64,000 nt of DNA from an uncultured Polaribacter sp. (GTDB taxonomy: Bacteria; Bacteroidota; Bacteroidia; Flavobacteriales; Flavobacteriaceae), in assembly GCF_947501385.1 (NCBI RefSeq), contig NZ_CANMVP010000013.1:61110-125109 (forward strand), read 5' to 3'. Made by a program: the position numbers and the translations under genes. A model generated the notes under the pieces. That model had not been told where the DNA came from, did no database searches, and worked only from the letters and a program-made list of their open reading frames with translations. Positions 34,376-44,099 of this stretch are shown here, piece by piece (position 1 is the first letter of the stretch; every line of letters begins with the position of its first letter).

Positions 34376-37300
34376 TTAAAAAACAGCTCTTAATTGTATA
34401 CTTCCTGTATGAATAGTTTTAGAATTTTCGCTTTTTCTACCTAAATAGCTTAGATTTAAATTTAAAAATGAATTTAGTTTTCTATTGAACAAAAGATTCC
34501 ATGTATAATTTTTTCCTGCTTGTAAACCTTCTAACATTTGGTAAGCAACAGGTGTGTTTGTATCACCGCTAAAATCATTTAAAAAGACATTTATATTTGC
34601 TGTAATCTGATTTTTTTTACTGCTCAAATAAAAATATTCTACACCTATTTTTTGTTGATGCAATGTTTCAAAATCTTGCAGACTGTTTTGTTTGTTTTTA
34701 TAGTGATAAAAGGCCGTTAATCTGTTGTTCTGATTGTATAGAAAACTAATTTTTGGTTGCAGTTCTTTACTTTCAATTAAATAATTTCTATTGTTAAAAT
34801 TTTCTGTCTGTAATTCGTTTTTAGAGGTTTTTCCCATCAAATCGAACAACCAGAAATTAGCAAATTTATGCGCAAAATCTATCTGATGTGTCTTCGTGTT
34901 ATTTTCTTGTGTTCCGATAAAATATTGTTGCTTATTTCTTAATTGCCCATAGGTATAGATAACACTATAATTCTGAAGATTTCTATTGAAGTACAGGCTG
35001 TTTCTAACACTGAAACTCAAGCCTAATAGTTTGTCTTCATCAAAATTAAACGGATTAAAATTAAAGGAATTTCCAATTCTAGTTTGTTCATTTTCTACAC
35101 TTAAAAAGCTTTCATTATTAAAATGAGAAAGCTTTTTCTTAAAACCATTTTTCTCTTTCCATTGATTAAAATTAAGGTTGATAGACTGTCTAAATTTTGC
35201 ACTTTGTGTTGCCAAAAACCGCAAATTGGGTTTTGGTACTCTTAAATAATTTGCTTGATCCTGAAATTCTGCAATTTCAAATTCATCAAAATCTTGAATG
35301 CCATCATTGTTATAATCTAACCAAGTGTAATAGCCCAAACCAGGTTCTGTTTTTACATACACATATTCTTGTCTGGCTACGTTACCCGAAGAAGTTTCAT
35401 AAAGTGTATTTAAATTTACAAAGTTGTTGAATAGTTTTTGGTTGAAAATTATTCTTGAATTTAAAGACTTTTCATCTTCGGTGAATTTATTTTCTGTGAG
35501 CCTGTAATTGGCAAAAACACTTAAGTTGGTTGCTTTGTTTTGAATTAATTTGCTATTTACATAAAATGATTTCCTGTTATTAATTTCAGTAAATTGGTTC
35601 GATTTTATACTGTCATTATTTCTATAATTAAACCCAATTTTAGCAAAGACTTTCGCAGTGTCCCCAATACCAAAATAAGTTTCATATTCTTTAAACCTGT
35701 GACTGGTGTTTACAAAATTGTTTGTGCTAATTTCTTTCCTGCTATTGGTTTCTAGATTGGTAAAAGCACCTAACCAACTTTTCTTAAAAGAATGTTCTAC
35801 AGTTGCTCTGGCTCTTAAAAAGGTGTTGTCTTCTAAGCTTGAGGTGTTTGTTAAAAAGCTTCCGTCGACAAAAAAAGCTGTTTTGTTGAACTTCATTTTA
35901 GATTGAAGCTCGTGTTTATTCCCATTATAAGTATCTATATGATTTAAATGGTTGTATCTATACAATAAAAAATCTTCTTTTTTATTTTGAAGGGTAAATT
36001 GAGATTGAAAGTAGTTTTTTGTAGCATTGTTGGTGAGTAAATTCCAATCTCTATTAAATTCTATAGATTCCCAACGTTGTAAAGTTCTAAAGTTTTTATG
36101 TGCATATTCATGGTTGATGGTACTAGTGAATTGCCAATTTTTATCAATTAAAATTTGTTCCCAACCCACTTTTGCTGCCATAGCCGTATTTTCTGTGTTG
36201 TCTATGGATGAAAATAAATTCGCATCATTATTGCTAAAAGCAACTTCAGAAGATATTTTTGTTTTTTTGCTGGAGTCATAGTCAGATTTTACAACAAAAA
36301 TCTGAGCTTTTGTTGGCGGAATTAAACGAGTTATCGGCGCATAATTTCCTTGATTTACGCCAGCATACACATAAATATTTCCAATGGCAGTGCTTCTCTC
36401 TAAGTTGTAATCGCCATTATTTACACCAACATTTATAAAGGTTACAAAGTACAATTCGTCAGTTTCTTCTGTAGCATATTCAAAGTTTTCTACGGCTCCA
36501 TTCACTACTTTTCTATAGAGAATCTTATTTTCATCAAAAGCATCTAAAAAAGCACTTTCGGCAAACATCAAGTCTGTGTTATTTCCAGCATTTGCTAAGA
36601 TTTGTTTTTGATCATCTGTTAATGCCTGTTGTAAAGGTTGATTTTTAGCATCATTTTCGCTGTAAAAAAAACCGCTAATATGAAATTTTTCAGAGGTATA
36701 GGTAGCAGATTCATAGGTGACAAAACGTGTATAGTTCCGGTCAGAATATTGAAATTCAATAGTAATCCTCATATCATTTGTAATAGGATACGTAGTGTTG
36801 AAGGTAATTTCACCTAAATTATAATCTATGGTGTAGTCTTTGTTTTCTCCTCTTTCTATTTGAATTCCGTTGATATATACCTGCTCACTATCACCAATTA
36901 TTACAATATTTGGTTCATTATTAGCGCCAAAAATTTTGTAAGGACCTTGATTTCCTTCATTGCCAACAATTCTAAAATTATTAAATTTACCACGTACAAC
37001 TGCACCAGAAGCACTTACTTTAAAATGATCGTTAATGTTTGCCTCTACCTCAAGACCCGCAGCTTGTTTTGTAAAAGGTGCAAAGTAGCTTTCTTTATTT
37101 TGTAATGACAAATCTCCTGCTCTCACACGCCAATCTTCGTGAAACATCTCTACAAAAATTCTATCAAAATCGGTTATATTTTGTGAATAGCCGTTTTCTT
37201 GAATCGGTACATTTGTATCCCAAATATTGGCTTTTAAGGTTACTTTATCAGATAGTTTTCCTGAAATTTCTAAATCTAGTGCAGCGTTTGTAACTGCATT

Positions 37301-37753
37301 TTGATTATTACCAGAAGTAATTCCTCTAGAAATAAAACCTTTGGTTTGTAAGCCCTCAAACAATTCTATTTCAGAGGCTTTTTTATTGGTTGTTAAACTG
37401 TATAATTTACCTGTATTTGTTCCGTTTGGTACAATTAAACGCTCATCAAAAGGAGTATACGTTTTGGTGATAAATTCTGGAAATCTAAAATATTCTAAGG
37501 TAATTTCTGAATATTTTTTTGAATTGATAATTAAAATGGCATTGTTAAAATCTACGGTGTAGTTAGCAGTTTCAATAGGCCTTAATAAGGCATTGAATAC
37601 TTTAAATCGAAGTGGATGTATCGCAACAGAATCAAATTTTACAGTATCTTTTTTAATAAGAAATTTCCGAGATCTAAAATCTGAAGATATCGTTTGAGAT
37701 TGGATTGAAAACCCAACAAACATCAGAAATAAAAAAAGAATTCTTTGACTCAT
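34376..37753 (-). CDS. Large probable outer-membrane barrel protein of unknown function
   Basis: A 1125-residue protein with a signal peptide (MSQRILFLFLMFVGFSIQSQ). Residues about 25-330 form a beta-rich periplasmic part containing RGITSGNNQN and YINGIQIERGENKDYTIDY, then GEITFN, a pattern seen in large conserved Bacteroidota surface proteins. From about residue 330 to the end there are many alternating amphipathic strands rich in Asn, Tyr and Phe, ending in GSIQLRAVF with a terminal Phe, as expected of a very large barrel. An acidic insert YTWLDYNNDGIQDFDEFEI could bind calcium. I do not know a function; an export or surface-anchoring channel is possible. Confidence 0.75.
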   Translation of the reverse strand: MSQRILFLFLMFVGFSIQSQTISSDFRSRKFLIKKDTVKFDSVAIHPLRFKVFNALLRPIETANYTVDFNNAILIINSKKYSEITLEYFRFPEFITKTYTPFDERLIVPNGTNTGKLYSLTTNKKASEIELFEGLQTKGFISRGITSGNNQNAVTNAALDLEISGKLSDKVTLKANIWDTNVPIQENGYSQNITDFDRIFVEMFHEDWRVRAGDLSLQNKESYFAPFTKQAAGLEVEANINDHFKVSASGAVVRGKFNNFRIVGNEGNQGPYKIFGANNEPNIVIIGDSEQVYINGIQIERGENKDYTIDYNLGEITFNTTYPITNDMRITIEFQYSDRNYTRFVTYESATYTSEKFHISGFFYSENDAKNQPLQQALTDDQKQILANAGNNTDLMFAESAFLDAFDENKILYRKVVNGAVENFEYATEETDELYFVTFINVGVNNGDYNLERSTAIGNIYVYAGVNQGNYAPITRLIPPTKAQIFVVKSDYDSSKKTKISSEVAFSNNDANLFSSIDNTENTAMAAKVGWEQILIDKNWQFTSTINHEYAHKNFRTLQRWESIEFNRDWNLLTNNATKNYFQSQFTLQNKKEDFLLYRYNHLNHIDTYNGNKHELQSKMKFNKTAFFVDGSFLTNTSSLEDNTFLRARATVEHSFKKSWLGAFTNLETNSRKEISTNNFVNTSHRFKEYETYFGIGDTAKVFAKIGFNYRNNDSIKSNQFTEINNRKSFYVNSKLIQNKATNLSVFANYRLTENKFTEDEKSLNSRIIFNQKLFNNFVNLNTLYETSSGNVARQEYVYVKTEPGLGYYTWLDYNNDGIQDFDEFEIAEFQDQANYLRVPKPNLRFLATQSAKFRQSINLNFNQWKEKNGFKKKLSHFNNESFLSVENEQTRIGNSFNFNPFNFDEDKLLGLSFSVRNSLYFNRNLQNYSVIYTYGQLRNKQQYFIGTQENNTKTHQIDFAHKFANFWLFDLMGKTSKNELQTENFNNRNYLIESKELQPKISFLYNQNNRLTAFYHYKNKQNSLQDFETLHQQKIGVEYFYLSSKKNQITANINVFLNDFSGDTNTPVAYQMLEGLQAGKNYTWNLLFNRKLNSFLNLNLSYLGRKSENSKTIHTGSIQLRAVF

Positions 37754-37809
37754 AAAAAACTATACGTTCTTAACGTAAAAATATGTTTTTTAATGTTTGA
37801 AAATAAAAT

Positions 37810-38301
37810 TTAAAAAAGGGATTGCTGTTTTACTGGATTTTCATGCGCCAACAGCCATTTTTTACGCCAAATTCCGCCAGCATATCCTGTTAGAGAACCG
37901 TCAGAACCAATAACTCTATGACAAGGAATTACAATCCATAAGGGGTTTTTACCATTTGCAGATGCAACGGCTCTAATGGCTTTTACATCTCCTAAACCTT
38001 TGCTTTGTTCTAAGTAACTTTTTGTTTTTCCATAGGGAATTTTTAATAAGGCTTTCCATACTTTTATTTGAAAAGCAGTTCCTTTTGGATTCACCGTTAA
38101 ATTAAAACTATCTCTTTCGCCTTTAAAATATTCTGCTAATTGTAGTACACAGTCTTGTAAACACTCAGGAGTTTGTTGATTTAAAATTTCCGCTGAAATT
38201 TCATCATCATTTAAAACAGAAACAGCTTGAATTCCGTTTGTATCTCCTACAATTTTTGCGGTTCCTATGGGTGTTTTGTAATATGTGATTGCTGTTTCCA
38301 T
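37810..38301 (-). CDS. ogt: Methylated-DNA-protein-cysteine S-methyltransferase
   Basis: The protein removes alkyl groups from O6-alkylguanine by transferring them to its own cysteine, a one-use DNA repair reaction. The 163-residue sequence has the active-site WIVIPCHRVIG with the acceptor Cys, preceded by the Asn hinge SANGKNP and the helix-turn-helix GTAFQIKVWKALLKIPYGKT. The N-terminal domain is short, as in Ogt. It is 3 bp from the tatD gene on the same strand, so the two are co-transcribed. Confidence 0.95.
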   Translation of the reverse strand: METAITYYKTPIGTAKIVGDTNGIQAVSVLNDDEISAEILNQQTPECLQDCVLQLAEYFKGERDSFNLTVNPKGTAFQIKVWKALLKIPYGKTKSYLEQSKGLGDVKAIRAVASANGKNPLWIVIPCHRVIGSDGSLTGYAGGIWRKKWLLAHENPVKQQSLF

Positions 38302-38304
38302 AAA

Positions 38305-39069
38305 TTATATTCCAAAAACATCTTTAGAATTTTTTGTTGTAATTTCTGAAATTTCTTTGAATGAAAGCTCATAAATGTCTGCTAATTTATCAATAACATT
38401 TGTAATATAAGCACTTTCATTTCTTTTGCCTCTGTATGGAGTTGGTGCTAAGTAGGGTGCATCTGTTTCCAAAACAATATGTTGCAAGTCAATTTTATTT
38501 AAAAATTGATCAATTTTACCATTTTTAAAAGTGGCAACGCCGCCAATTCCTAATTTCATGTTGTAAGAAATGGCTTTTTCTGCTTGTACTTTTGTTCCTG
38601 TAAAACAATGAAAAATCCCCCATAAATCGTCTCCTTTCTCTGTTTCTAAAACTTCAAAAATTTCATCAAAAGCATCTCTACAATGAATTACAATAGGTAA
38701 TTTTTTCTCTTTTGCCCATTGTATTTGTGTTCTAAAAGCTTCTTGTTGTTGCACTAAAAAAGTTTTTTCCCAATACAAATCGATTCCAATTTCACCAATT
38801 GCGTAGAAATCTTTTTTGTCAATCCATTCTTTTACATGCGCTAATTCTTCTAGATAATTTTCTTTTACAGAAGTTGGATGCAAACCCATCATCAAATACA
38901 CATCATAAGGAAAATCCGTTTCTAACTGCAACATACTTTCTGTGTAAGAAGAATCTATTGCAGGGATAAAAAATCGAGAAACACCAGCGTCTTTTGCACG
39001 TTGTATCATTTCTTTTTGATCTTCGCTAAACTGACTAGAATATAAATGTGTGTGCGTATCTGTAATCAT
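38305..39069 (-). CDS. tatD: TatD-family metal-dependent hydrolase
   Basis: A 254-residue TIM-barrel hydrolase with the metal ligands of the family: DTHTHLYS at the N terminus, GEIGIDLYW (Glu ligand), PIVIHCRDAFDEIFEVL, GIFHCFTG and LETDAPYLAP. Family members show 3'-5' exonuclease or D-aminoacyl-tRNA deacylase-like activity; the exact substrate is not read from sequence. It precedes ogt in the same operon and is divergent from the helicase gene. Confidence 0.92.
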   Translation of the reverse strand: MITDTHTHLYSSQFSEDQKEMIQRAKDAGVSRFFIPAIDSSYTESMLQLETDFPYDVYLMMGLHPTSVKENYLEELAHVKEWIDKKDFYAIGEIGIDLYWEKTFLVQQQEAFRTQIQWAKEKKLPIVIHCRDAFDEIFEVLETEKGDDLWGIFHCFTGTKVQAEKAISYNMKLGIGGVATFKNGKIDQFLNKIDLQHIVLETDAPYLAPTPYRGKRNESAYITNVIDKLADIYELSFKEISEITTKNSKDVFGI

Positions 39070-39147
39070 TATAAAGTATGAATTATAAGTACAAAATTAC
39101 TAAATAATCTACGGTTGAACTGGTATTGTAAAACATTTTATAAAACG

Positions 39148-39155
39148 TACCTTTG
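39148..39155 (+). promoter_or_regulatory. Probable -7 promoter element of the helicase gene
   Basis: TACCTTTG matches TAnnTTTG, 17 bp before the ATG at 39172, supporting that start over the in-frame codon at 39115. Confidence 0.6.
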
Positions 39156-39171
39156 CATAAAATTTTACACG

Positions 39172-40524
39172 ATGACTTTTGAAGATTTAGACTTATCAAA
39201 TCAACTACAATATGCAATTGACGATTTGGGTTTCGATACACCAACGCCAATTCAAGAACAAGCATTTTCTGTAGTTAGATCTGGTAAAGATGTTGTGGGA
39301 ATTGCGCAGACGGGTACAGGTAAAACTTTTGCATACATGTTGCCAATTCTTAGAGATTTAAAATTTTCTAAGCAACAGCATCCAAGAATTTTGGTCTTGG
39401 TGCCTACTAGAGAGTTGGTCATACAAGTTGTAGAACAAATAGAGGAATTATCAAAATATATCAATACGCGTGTTTTGGGTGTGTATGGTGGTACCAACAT
39501 CAATACACAAAAACAAGCTATTTTACAAGGTCAAGATGTTATTGTGGCAACTCCAGGACGTTTGTATGATTTAGGTTTAAGCAACGCTTTAAAGCTAAAA
39601 TCTATTCAGAAGTTGGTGATTGATGAAGTGGATGTGATGTTAGACTTAGGGTTTCGCTTTCAACTAATGAACATTTTTGATATTCTTCCTGAAAAAAGAC
39701 AGAACGTATTATTTTCTGCAACCATGACAGAAGATGTAGATGATTTAATTTATGATTTTTTTAAAAATCCTGAAAAAATTTCTGTAGCAGTTAGTGGAAC
39801 GCCTTTAGATAATATTGAACAGGTTTCTTATAACATTCCTAACTTTTTTACGAAAGTAAATTTGTTACATCATCTTTTAAAGGATAAAGAAAATTTTCAT
39901 AAAGTATTAATTTTTGTTGGTTTTAAGAGAACAGCAGATTTGTTATTTAAACATTTAGAAGAAGTGTTTCATGATGAAATGTGTGTGATTCACTCTAACA
40001 AAACGCAGAATTATAGAATTAGATCTATCAAACAATTTGATGAAGGAAAAAATCGAATTTTATTAGCGACAGATGTCATGGCACGAGGTTTAGATTTTGA
40101 CAATGTTTCTCACGTGATCAATTTTGATACACCCGATTTTCCTGAAAATTACATGCACAGAATTGGTAGAACTGGTCGTGCAGAAAAAGCAGGAAAAACA
40201 CTGCTTTTTTCAACAGAAAAAGAACAAGATGCTAAAACTGCCATTGAAATGTTGATGCATTATGAGATTCCGCTTTTAGAGCTTCCTGAGGAAGTAGCAA
40301 TTGCTACCTCACTAACGGAAGATGAACGCCCTAAAGAAGACAGAGAGCAATCTAGAAACAGAACTGCCTTAGAATATGTGCCTGGACCAGCATTTCATGA
40401 AAAGAGTGAAAAGAACAGTAAAACCAATCAAGGAGGTTCTTACAGAAGAGAAATTGCTAAAAAATACAAGAAACCAAAAACAAAAGGAGATAAAAACTAC
40501 AACAAACATCATAAGAAAAAGTAA
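39172..40524 (+). CDS. DEAD-box family RNA helicase with a DEVD motif II
   Basis: A 450-residue ATP-dependent RNA helicase. Motifs in order: Q motif (FDTPTPIQEQA), motif I AQTGTGKT, Ia PTRELV, Ib TPGR, motif II DEVD (Asp151-Asp154, where most members have DEAD), motif III SATM, then RecA domain 2 with RGLDFDNVSHVINFD and HRIGRTGRA. The C-terminal 60 residues are basic and Lys-rich (KKYKKPKTKGDKNYNKHHKK) and probably bind RNA. DEVD keeps both acidic catalytic residues, so the enzyme should be active in ribosome assembly or cold-related RNA remodelling. It shares one base with the next gene. Confidence 0.95.
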   Translation: MTFEDLDLSNQLQYAIDDLGFDTPTPIQEQAFSVVRSGKDVVGIAQTGTGKTFAYMLPILRDLKFSKQQHPRILVLVPTRELVIQVVEQIEELSKYINTRVLGVYGGTNINTQKQAILQGQDVIVATPGRLYDLGLSNALKLKSIQKLVIDEVDVMLDLGFRFQLMNIFDILPEKRQNVLFSATMTEDVDDLIYDFFKNPEKISVAVSGTPLDNIEQVSYNIPNFFTKVNLLHHLLKDKENFHKVLIFVGFKRTADLLFKHLEEVFHDEMCVIHSNKTQNYRIRSIKQFDEGKNRILLATDVMARGLDFDNVSHVINFDTPDFPENYMHRIGRTGRAEKAGKTLLFSTEKEQDAKTAIEMLMHYEIPLLELPEEVAIATSLTEDERPKEDREQSRNRTALEYVPGPAFHEKSEKNSKTNQGGSYRREIAKKYKKPKTKGDKNYNKHHKKK

Positions 40525-40889
40525 TGCAGATTTTAACGGCGCAAGAATTGCATAATTTGGCAATGAACATCGTAGGTGAGAAGCTAGAAGAAATGGGGTA
40601 TGAGTTTCAGGCAATTAATAGCACATTAAAAAGACATCCTCAATTTGTGTTGTTTAAAAAAGGTGCACAGACTATTTTTGTTTTGGTAAAAGCAACTACT
40701 AATTTGCAAAATCCAAACGATTATGATGTTTTATGGATGGAAACGTTTAAAAACCATGCTAAAAAACAAAATGCGAAGGTTTGGTTTGCCGGTGTAGGAA
40801 TTGCAAATGCAGAAAGTGTTGAAAACCCTGTTTTTAAAAATCAGCCTTATTATGTGGCTTTTGAAGATTTTGTTGTGATTTTGGAGTAG
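40524..40889 (+). CDS. Small conserved protein of unknown function
   Basis: A 121-residue soluble protein that starts in the stop codon of the helicase gene (TAATG), so translation is coupled. It has an alpha/beta composition with a predicted strand-rich core (HPQFVLFKKGAQTIFVLVKA, then AKVWFAGVGIANAESV) and ends VAFEDFVVILE, somewhat like a compact nuclease-fold protein, but no catalytic motif can be named. Related Flavobacteriia proteins are sometimes labelled as an NADH-quinone reductase subunit F; nothing here supports that (no ferredoxin Cys, no FAD motif). Confidence 0.75.
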   Translation: MQILTAQELHNLAMNIVGEKLEEMGYEFQAINSTLKRHPQFVLFKKGAQTIFVLVKATTNLQNPNDYDVLWMETFKNHAKKQNAKVWFAGVGIANAESVENPVFKNQPYYVAFEDFVVILE

Positions 40890-40924
40890 ATAATAGTCAC
40901 TCTGCTATTTCATTATCTTCAGCG

Positions 40925-42949
40925 TTACTCAATAATTTCTATAAAAATATCTTTTTCTTGTGCAGAAACATTAAGACTTCCAATTAATCCTTTTGAGATA
41001 GAAATTATTTCACCTAAATGATTTTGGAAAATAAAATGTGGATAACCTTTTGTTTCATAATTTTTTTCAGCAAATAAAGGATAACTAAATGTCTTTAATT
41101 TCTTTTCATGATAATAATCTGTAGAAGAATTTGGGTTATTATTAGTTCCTAATATAAATGAACCATCATTGCTTATATTTTTTAGAAAAAAACCTTGATT
41201 CAAAGTGTTTAATAAGTTGTTCGTTTCTGTAGCGTATACTGTATTATTTTCAGAATTAAGAATATATTTTTTGTCTCTAGAGTATAAGCTATTATCCCAT
41301 TCTGAAATAACATTGAAGTTTACTTCAGTAGCACTAATAGAAAGTTCTCCATCAGAATTTATTTCAACAACTAGACCTTGAGATTCTATTTTGTTCCCCA
41401 CTAAAATCTTACTTTTTCCTAAATCGATAATATTTATATCACTAGCACTAAATCGTTTATTGTATAAATTGTTTGTATTTATTAAGTCTAACTGATTTTC
41501 TGTTCTTGTAAAAGAATATAATTTTTCTCTGTCTGTTGCCAACCAATAACCATCTTCGTTAATAATAAGATGATCTGGGGTAAAAAAGATATCTACTTTC
41601 AGGTTTAGATTATACTTAAAATTTAAGTCACTATCATATACCATAATTTCACCTCCTTTATTAACCATTACTTCAGTTCCAAATGAAGATTCTATGACCT
41701 TAATAAAAATAATTGAAGAGCTATTAAGTACTATTGAGTTTTCAACATGATTAGTCTTGTAATTATATCTGTACAAATCAGAGTAATCACTATAATACAG
41801 GATTGTTTCATTGGGTGATGATGCCAAGAAATTTATCTGGTTAATTGGTAATATTCCATCTCTTTCAAAAGTTGTACTTTGCTGATTTTCAGATTCAATT
41901 GCATAATAATTTTTGTCGCCAAAAATGTTATAGACATAAATAACGAAAACGGGATTAGAAAAATAGGGCTGTTCTGAAGAAAAACTAGTTGTCTCTATAT
42001 TGTCAATTAAAGCAAATTCCTCTTCTTGATATCCACCTCCTGAACCAGAAGAATAATTACGAACTACTATTTTATAATGAGAAAAATAATATCCTTGATA
42101 TTTATCCCAAGTAAGATTTATTGTAGTATTATTTAAAATTGGTGCTTCAAGGTTAACTGATGAAATCTCCATAAATCCAGTATTTACATTCGTAGCAAGG
42201 CTTTCTAAAAGTCCTGAATCTGTATATATTTTAAATACGTAACAGATTTCTTCTAATGCTGGAGGCGTTTCATCTATAAATGAGATGATATCTGGATCTG
42301 TAATAGTTGAAATTAACTCTAAATTATTGATATTACTACATCCTTCAGAAAATCTATAAATTTCATATTTTTCGAAATTATTATAACCCTTGTATGCATC
42401 CCATTTTAATAGAATTTTTTCTAAATTATTATTCTCACTTGTATTAGCTCTTGAGAAATTGCCAGTATAAATTTCAACAGGAGGCTGATATCTTTTGCAA
42501 ATTGCTTGGTAAATCTCTGGTTCACCATCATTATCAAGGTCTAAAAGTATTTTAAAAACAAAACGCTTAGAAGATAATTCAGTTATTACCCATTGATTTG
42601 TTTCAAAACCAGAAGTAAATGTAATTATTCCATCAGATAATGTCCAGCTAAGTTCACCTTTCTGTGGAGTGCATTGACTATTATCAAAAAGATATTCTTT
42701 AAAACTTCCATCTGTTTGAAAAGAGAAAAAATCTCTCCCACATTCTACTGTAGATTCAGGAACATCAGTAACTTGGTTTTCAAATTTGACTTGATATATA
42801 GACCATTGCCCTTCTAATTGTTGATTAGTACTTGATGTTAAAGCACCATTATAAAAAGATTCAATAGTAGTTATATCATCATCATTACTACAACCGAAAA
42901 AAGCAATCACGAGAAAAGTATATATAAGAAAAGTGTATCGTTTTTTCAT
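40925..42949 (-). CDS. Secreted lipoprotein with lipocalin-like, fibronectin-like and propeller-like regions
   Basis: A 674-residue protein with a lipobox FFGC (Cys at about 20) followed by SNDDD, a common Bacteroidota surface-lipoprotein start. Residues about 45-150 resemble a lipocalin-like domain (LEGQWSIYQVKFENQ, SFKEYLF and ITFTSGFETN). Residues about 160-340 contain two fibronectin type III-like repeats marked by LKWDAYKGYNNFEKYEIYR and LTWDKYQGYYFSHYKIVV. The rest has repeated short strands (NETILYYSDYSDLYRYNYKT) as in a beta-propeller. It is probably exposed at the cell surface and binds a protein or glycan; the ligand is unknown. Confidence 0.75.
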   Translation of the reverse strand: MKKRYTFLIYTFLVIAFFGCSNDDDITTIESFYNGALTSSTNQQLEGQWSIYQVKFENQVTDVPESTVECGRDFFSFQTDGSFKEYLFDNSQCTPQKGELSWTLSDGIITFTSGFETNQWVITELSSKRFVFKILLDLDNDGEPEIYQAICKRYQPPVEIYTGNFSRANTSENNNLEKILLKWDAYKGYNNFEKYEIYRFSEGCSNINNLELISTITDPDIISFIDETPPALEEICYVFKIYTDSGLLESLATNVNTGFMEISSVNLEAPILNNTTINLTWDKYQGYYFSHYKIVVRNYSSGSGGGYQEEEFALIDNIETTSFSSEQPYFSNPVFVIYVYNIFGDKNYYAIESENQQSTTFERDGILPINQINFLASSPNETILYYSDYSDLYRYNYKTNHVENSIVLNSSSIIFIKVIESSFGTEVMVNKGGEIMVYDSDLNFKYNLNLKVDIFFTPDHLIINEDGYWLATDREKLYSFTRTENQLDLINTNNLYNKRFSASDINIIDLGKSKILVGNKIESQGLVVEINSDGELSISATEVNFNVISEWDNSLYSRDKKYILNSENNTVYATETNNLLNTLNQGFFLKNISNDGSFILGTNNNPNSSTDYYHEKKLKTFSYPLFAEKNYETKGYPHFIFQNHLGEIISISKGLIGSLNVSAQEKDIFIEIIE

Positions 42950-43076
42950 AACATTAAATAAATACTTCCGTTATTATAATCAAACTTTAATTATAAAGTG
43001 AGTTTTAATTTATTTTATCAAAATTTAAACAAAGTTAGCAGTTTTTATTTTAAACCTAAATTATAAAACCACATAA

Positions 43077-43105
43077 AACAAAAAAACCACTCAAAAGAGT
43101 GGTTT
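43077..43105 (-). terminator. Rho-independent terminator of the OmpA-like gene
   Basis: AAACCACTC-AAAA-GAGTGGTTT (43084-43105) has a 9-bp stem and a T run on the minus strand. It lies 26 bp after the OmpA-like gene. Confidence 0.9.
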
Positions 43106-43130
43106 TAAATATTTTAAAAAAGACTAAAAA

Positions 43131-43976
43131 TTATTTAGCATCTTGCTCTAATAAATCAAAAAACTGATTTAATTTAGGCATGATAATAATTTTTGTTCTT
43201 CTATTTTTTGCTTTGTTTTCAGCAGAATCATTTGGTGCTAAAGGTACATATTGACTTCTTCCTGCTGCAATTAATCTTTCTGGTTTTACACCATATTTAT
43301 ATTGTAAAATTCTAGTAATTGAAGTGGCTCTTAATGCAGACAAATCCCAATTGTCTTGTATGATGTCTCTATTAATTGGAGTTGAATCTGTATGCCCCTC
43401 AATCATTACTTCCATTTTAGGCTGATCGTTAATTACTTTGGCTATTTTTTCTAAAACAGTATAAGCACCATCCGTTACATTATAACTTCCGCTTTTAAAT
43501 AATAATTTATCAGAAATAGAAATAAACACCACCGTTTTTTCGACATTCACTTCAATATCTTTGTCTTGAATACCTTCTGTTAAGTTTCTCGTTAAGTGAT
43601 ATTTAATCGCTAGATTAAGAGAATCTTTTTGCGTCATCGCTTTTCTAACGCCATTGATATATTTGTCCTTTTCGCTCAATTGAGAAATGACCGTTTTAAT
43701 ATTATCAGATGAAGATTGCGTTAAAACCGTTAAATTTTCAACTTGCTTTAAAGCAGATTTTTTATCTTCTTGTAAATACTTTACTTGTTCCGTTAAAGCA
43801 AAAATTCTACCATCTTCTTTTTCACGTTCAATTAAACACTTTTGTAAATTTGTTTTTACAGCAAGTAACTCTTCTTCAGTTTGTGCTTTTTCTGTTTGCA
43901 GTGCTGCAAATTCTTTTTTAGAAACACAAGAACTAAGTAGAATTGCAGATAAGACTATAAGAGATATTTTTTTCAT
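43131..43976 (-). CDS. OmpA-family peptidoglycan-binding lipoprotein
   Basis: A 281-residue lipoprotein (lipobox LSSC, Cys at about 17). Residues about 20-110 form a long coiled coil (LQTEKAQTEEELLAVKTNLQ). Residues about 145-275 form an OmpA_C domain: KLLFKSGSYNVTD, MEVMIEGHTDSTPIN, NWDLSALRATSITRIL, and the peptidoglycan-contact NRRTKIIIMP with the conserved Arg. It should tie the outer membrane to the cell wall through a coiled-coil spacer. It is a single-gene transcript with a clear terminator. Confidence 0.92.
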   Translation of the reverse strand: MKKISLIVLSAILLSSCVSKKEFAALQTEKAQTEEELLAVKTNLQKCLIEREKEDGRIFALTEQVKYLQEDKKSALKQVENLTVLTQSSSDNIKTVISQLSEKDKYINGVRKAMTQKDSLNLAIKYHLTRNLTEGIQDKDIEVNVEKTVVFISISDKLLFKSGSYNVTDGAYTVLEKIAKVINDQPKMEVMIEGHTDSTPINRDIIQDNWDLSALRATSITRILQYKYGVKPERLIAAGRSQYVPLAPNDSAENKAKNRRTKIIIMPKLNQFFDLLEQDAK

Positions 43977-44072
43977 TTTTTTTAAAATTGATCATTAAAT
44001 AATTCCTACAAATTTAACAAAATCGATGAATAAAAAGAGTGATTAACAATAATTTGTGAAAAAATTATACAC

Positions 44073-44080
44073 TATTTTTG
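44073..44080 (+). promoter_or_regulatory. Probable -7 promoter element of apbE
   Basis: TATTTTTG matches TAnnTTTG, 19 bp before the ATG at 44100. Confidence 0.55.
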
Positions 44081-44099
44081 TTTATAATTATGATTCTTT

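Noticed and set aside
40524..40889. Subunit F of the sodium-translocating NADH:quinone reductase
   Set aside because: The 121-residue protein has none of the ferredoxin Cys or FAD/NADH-binding motifs of NqrF; the label appears to be an inherited misnaming.
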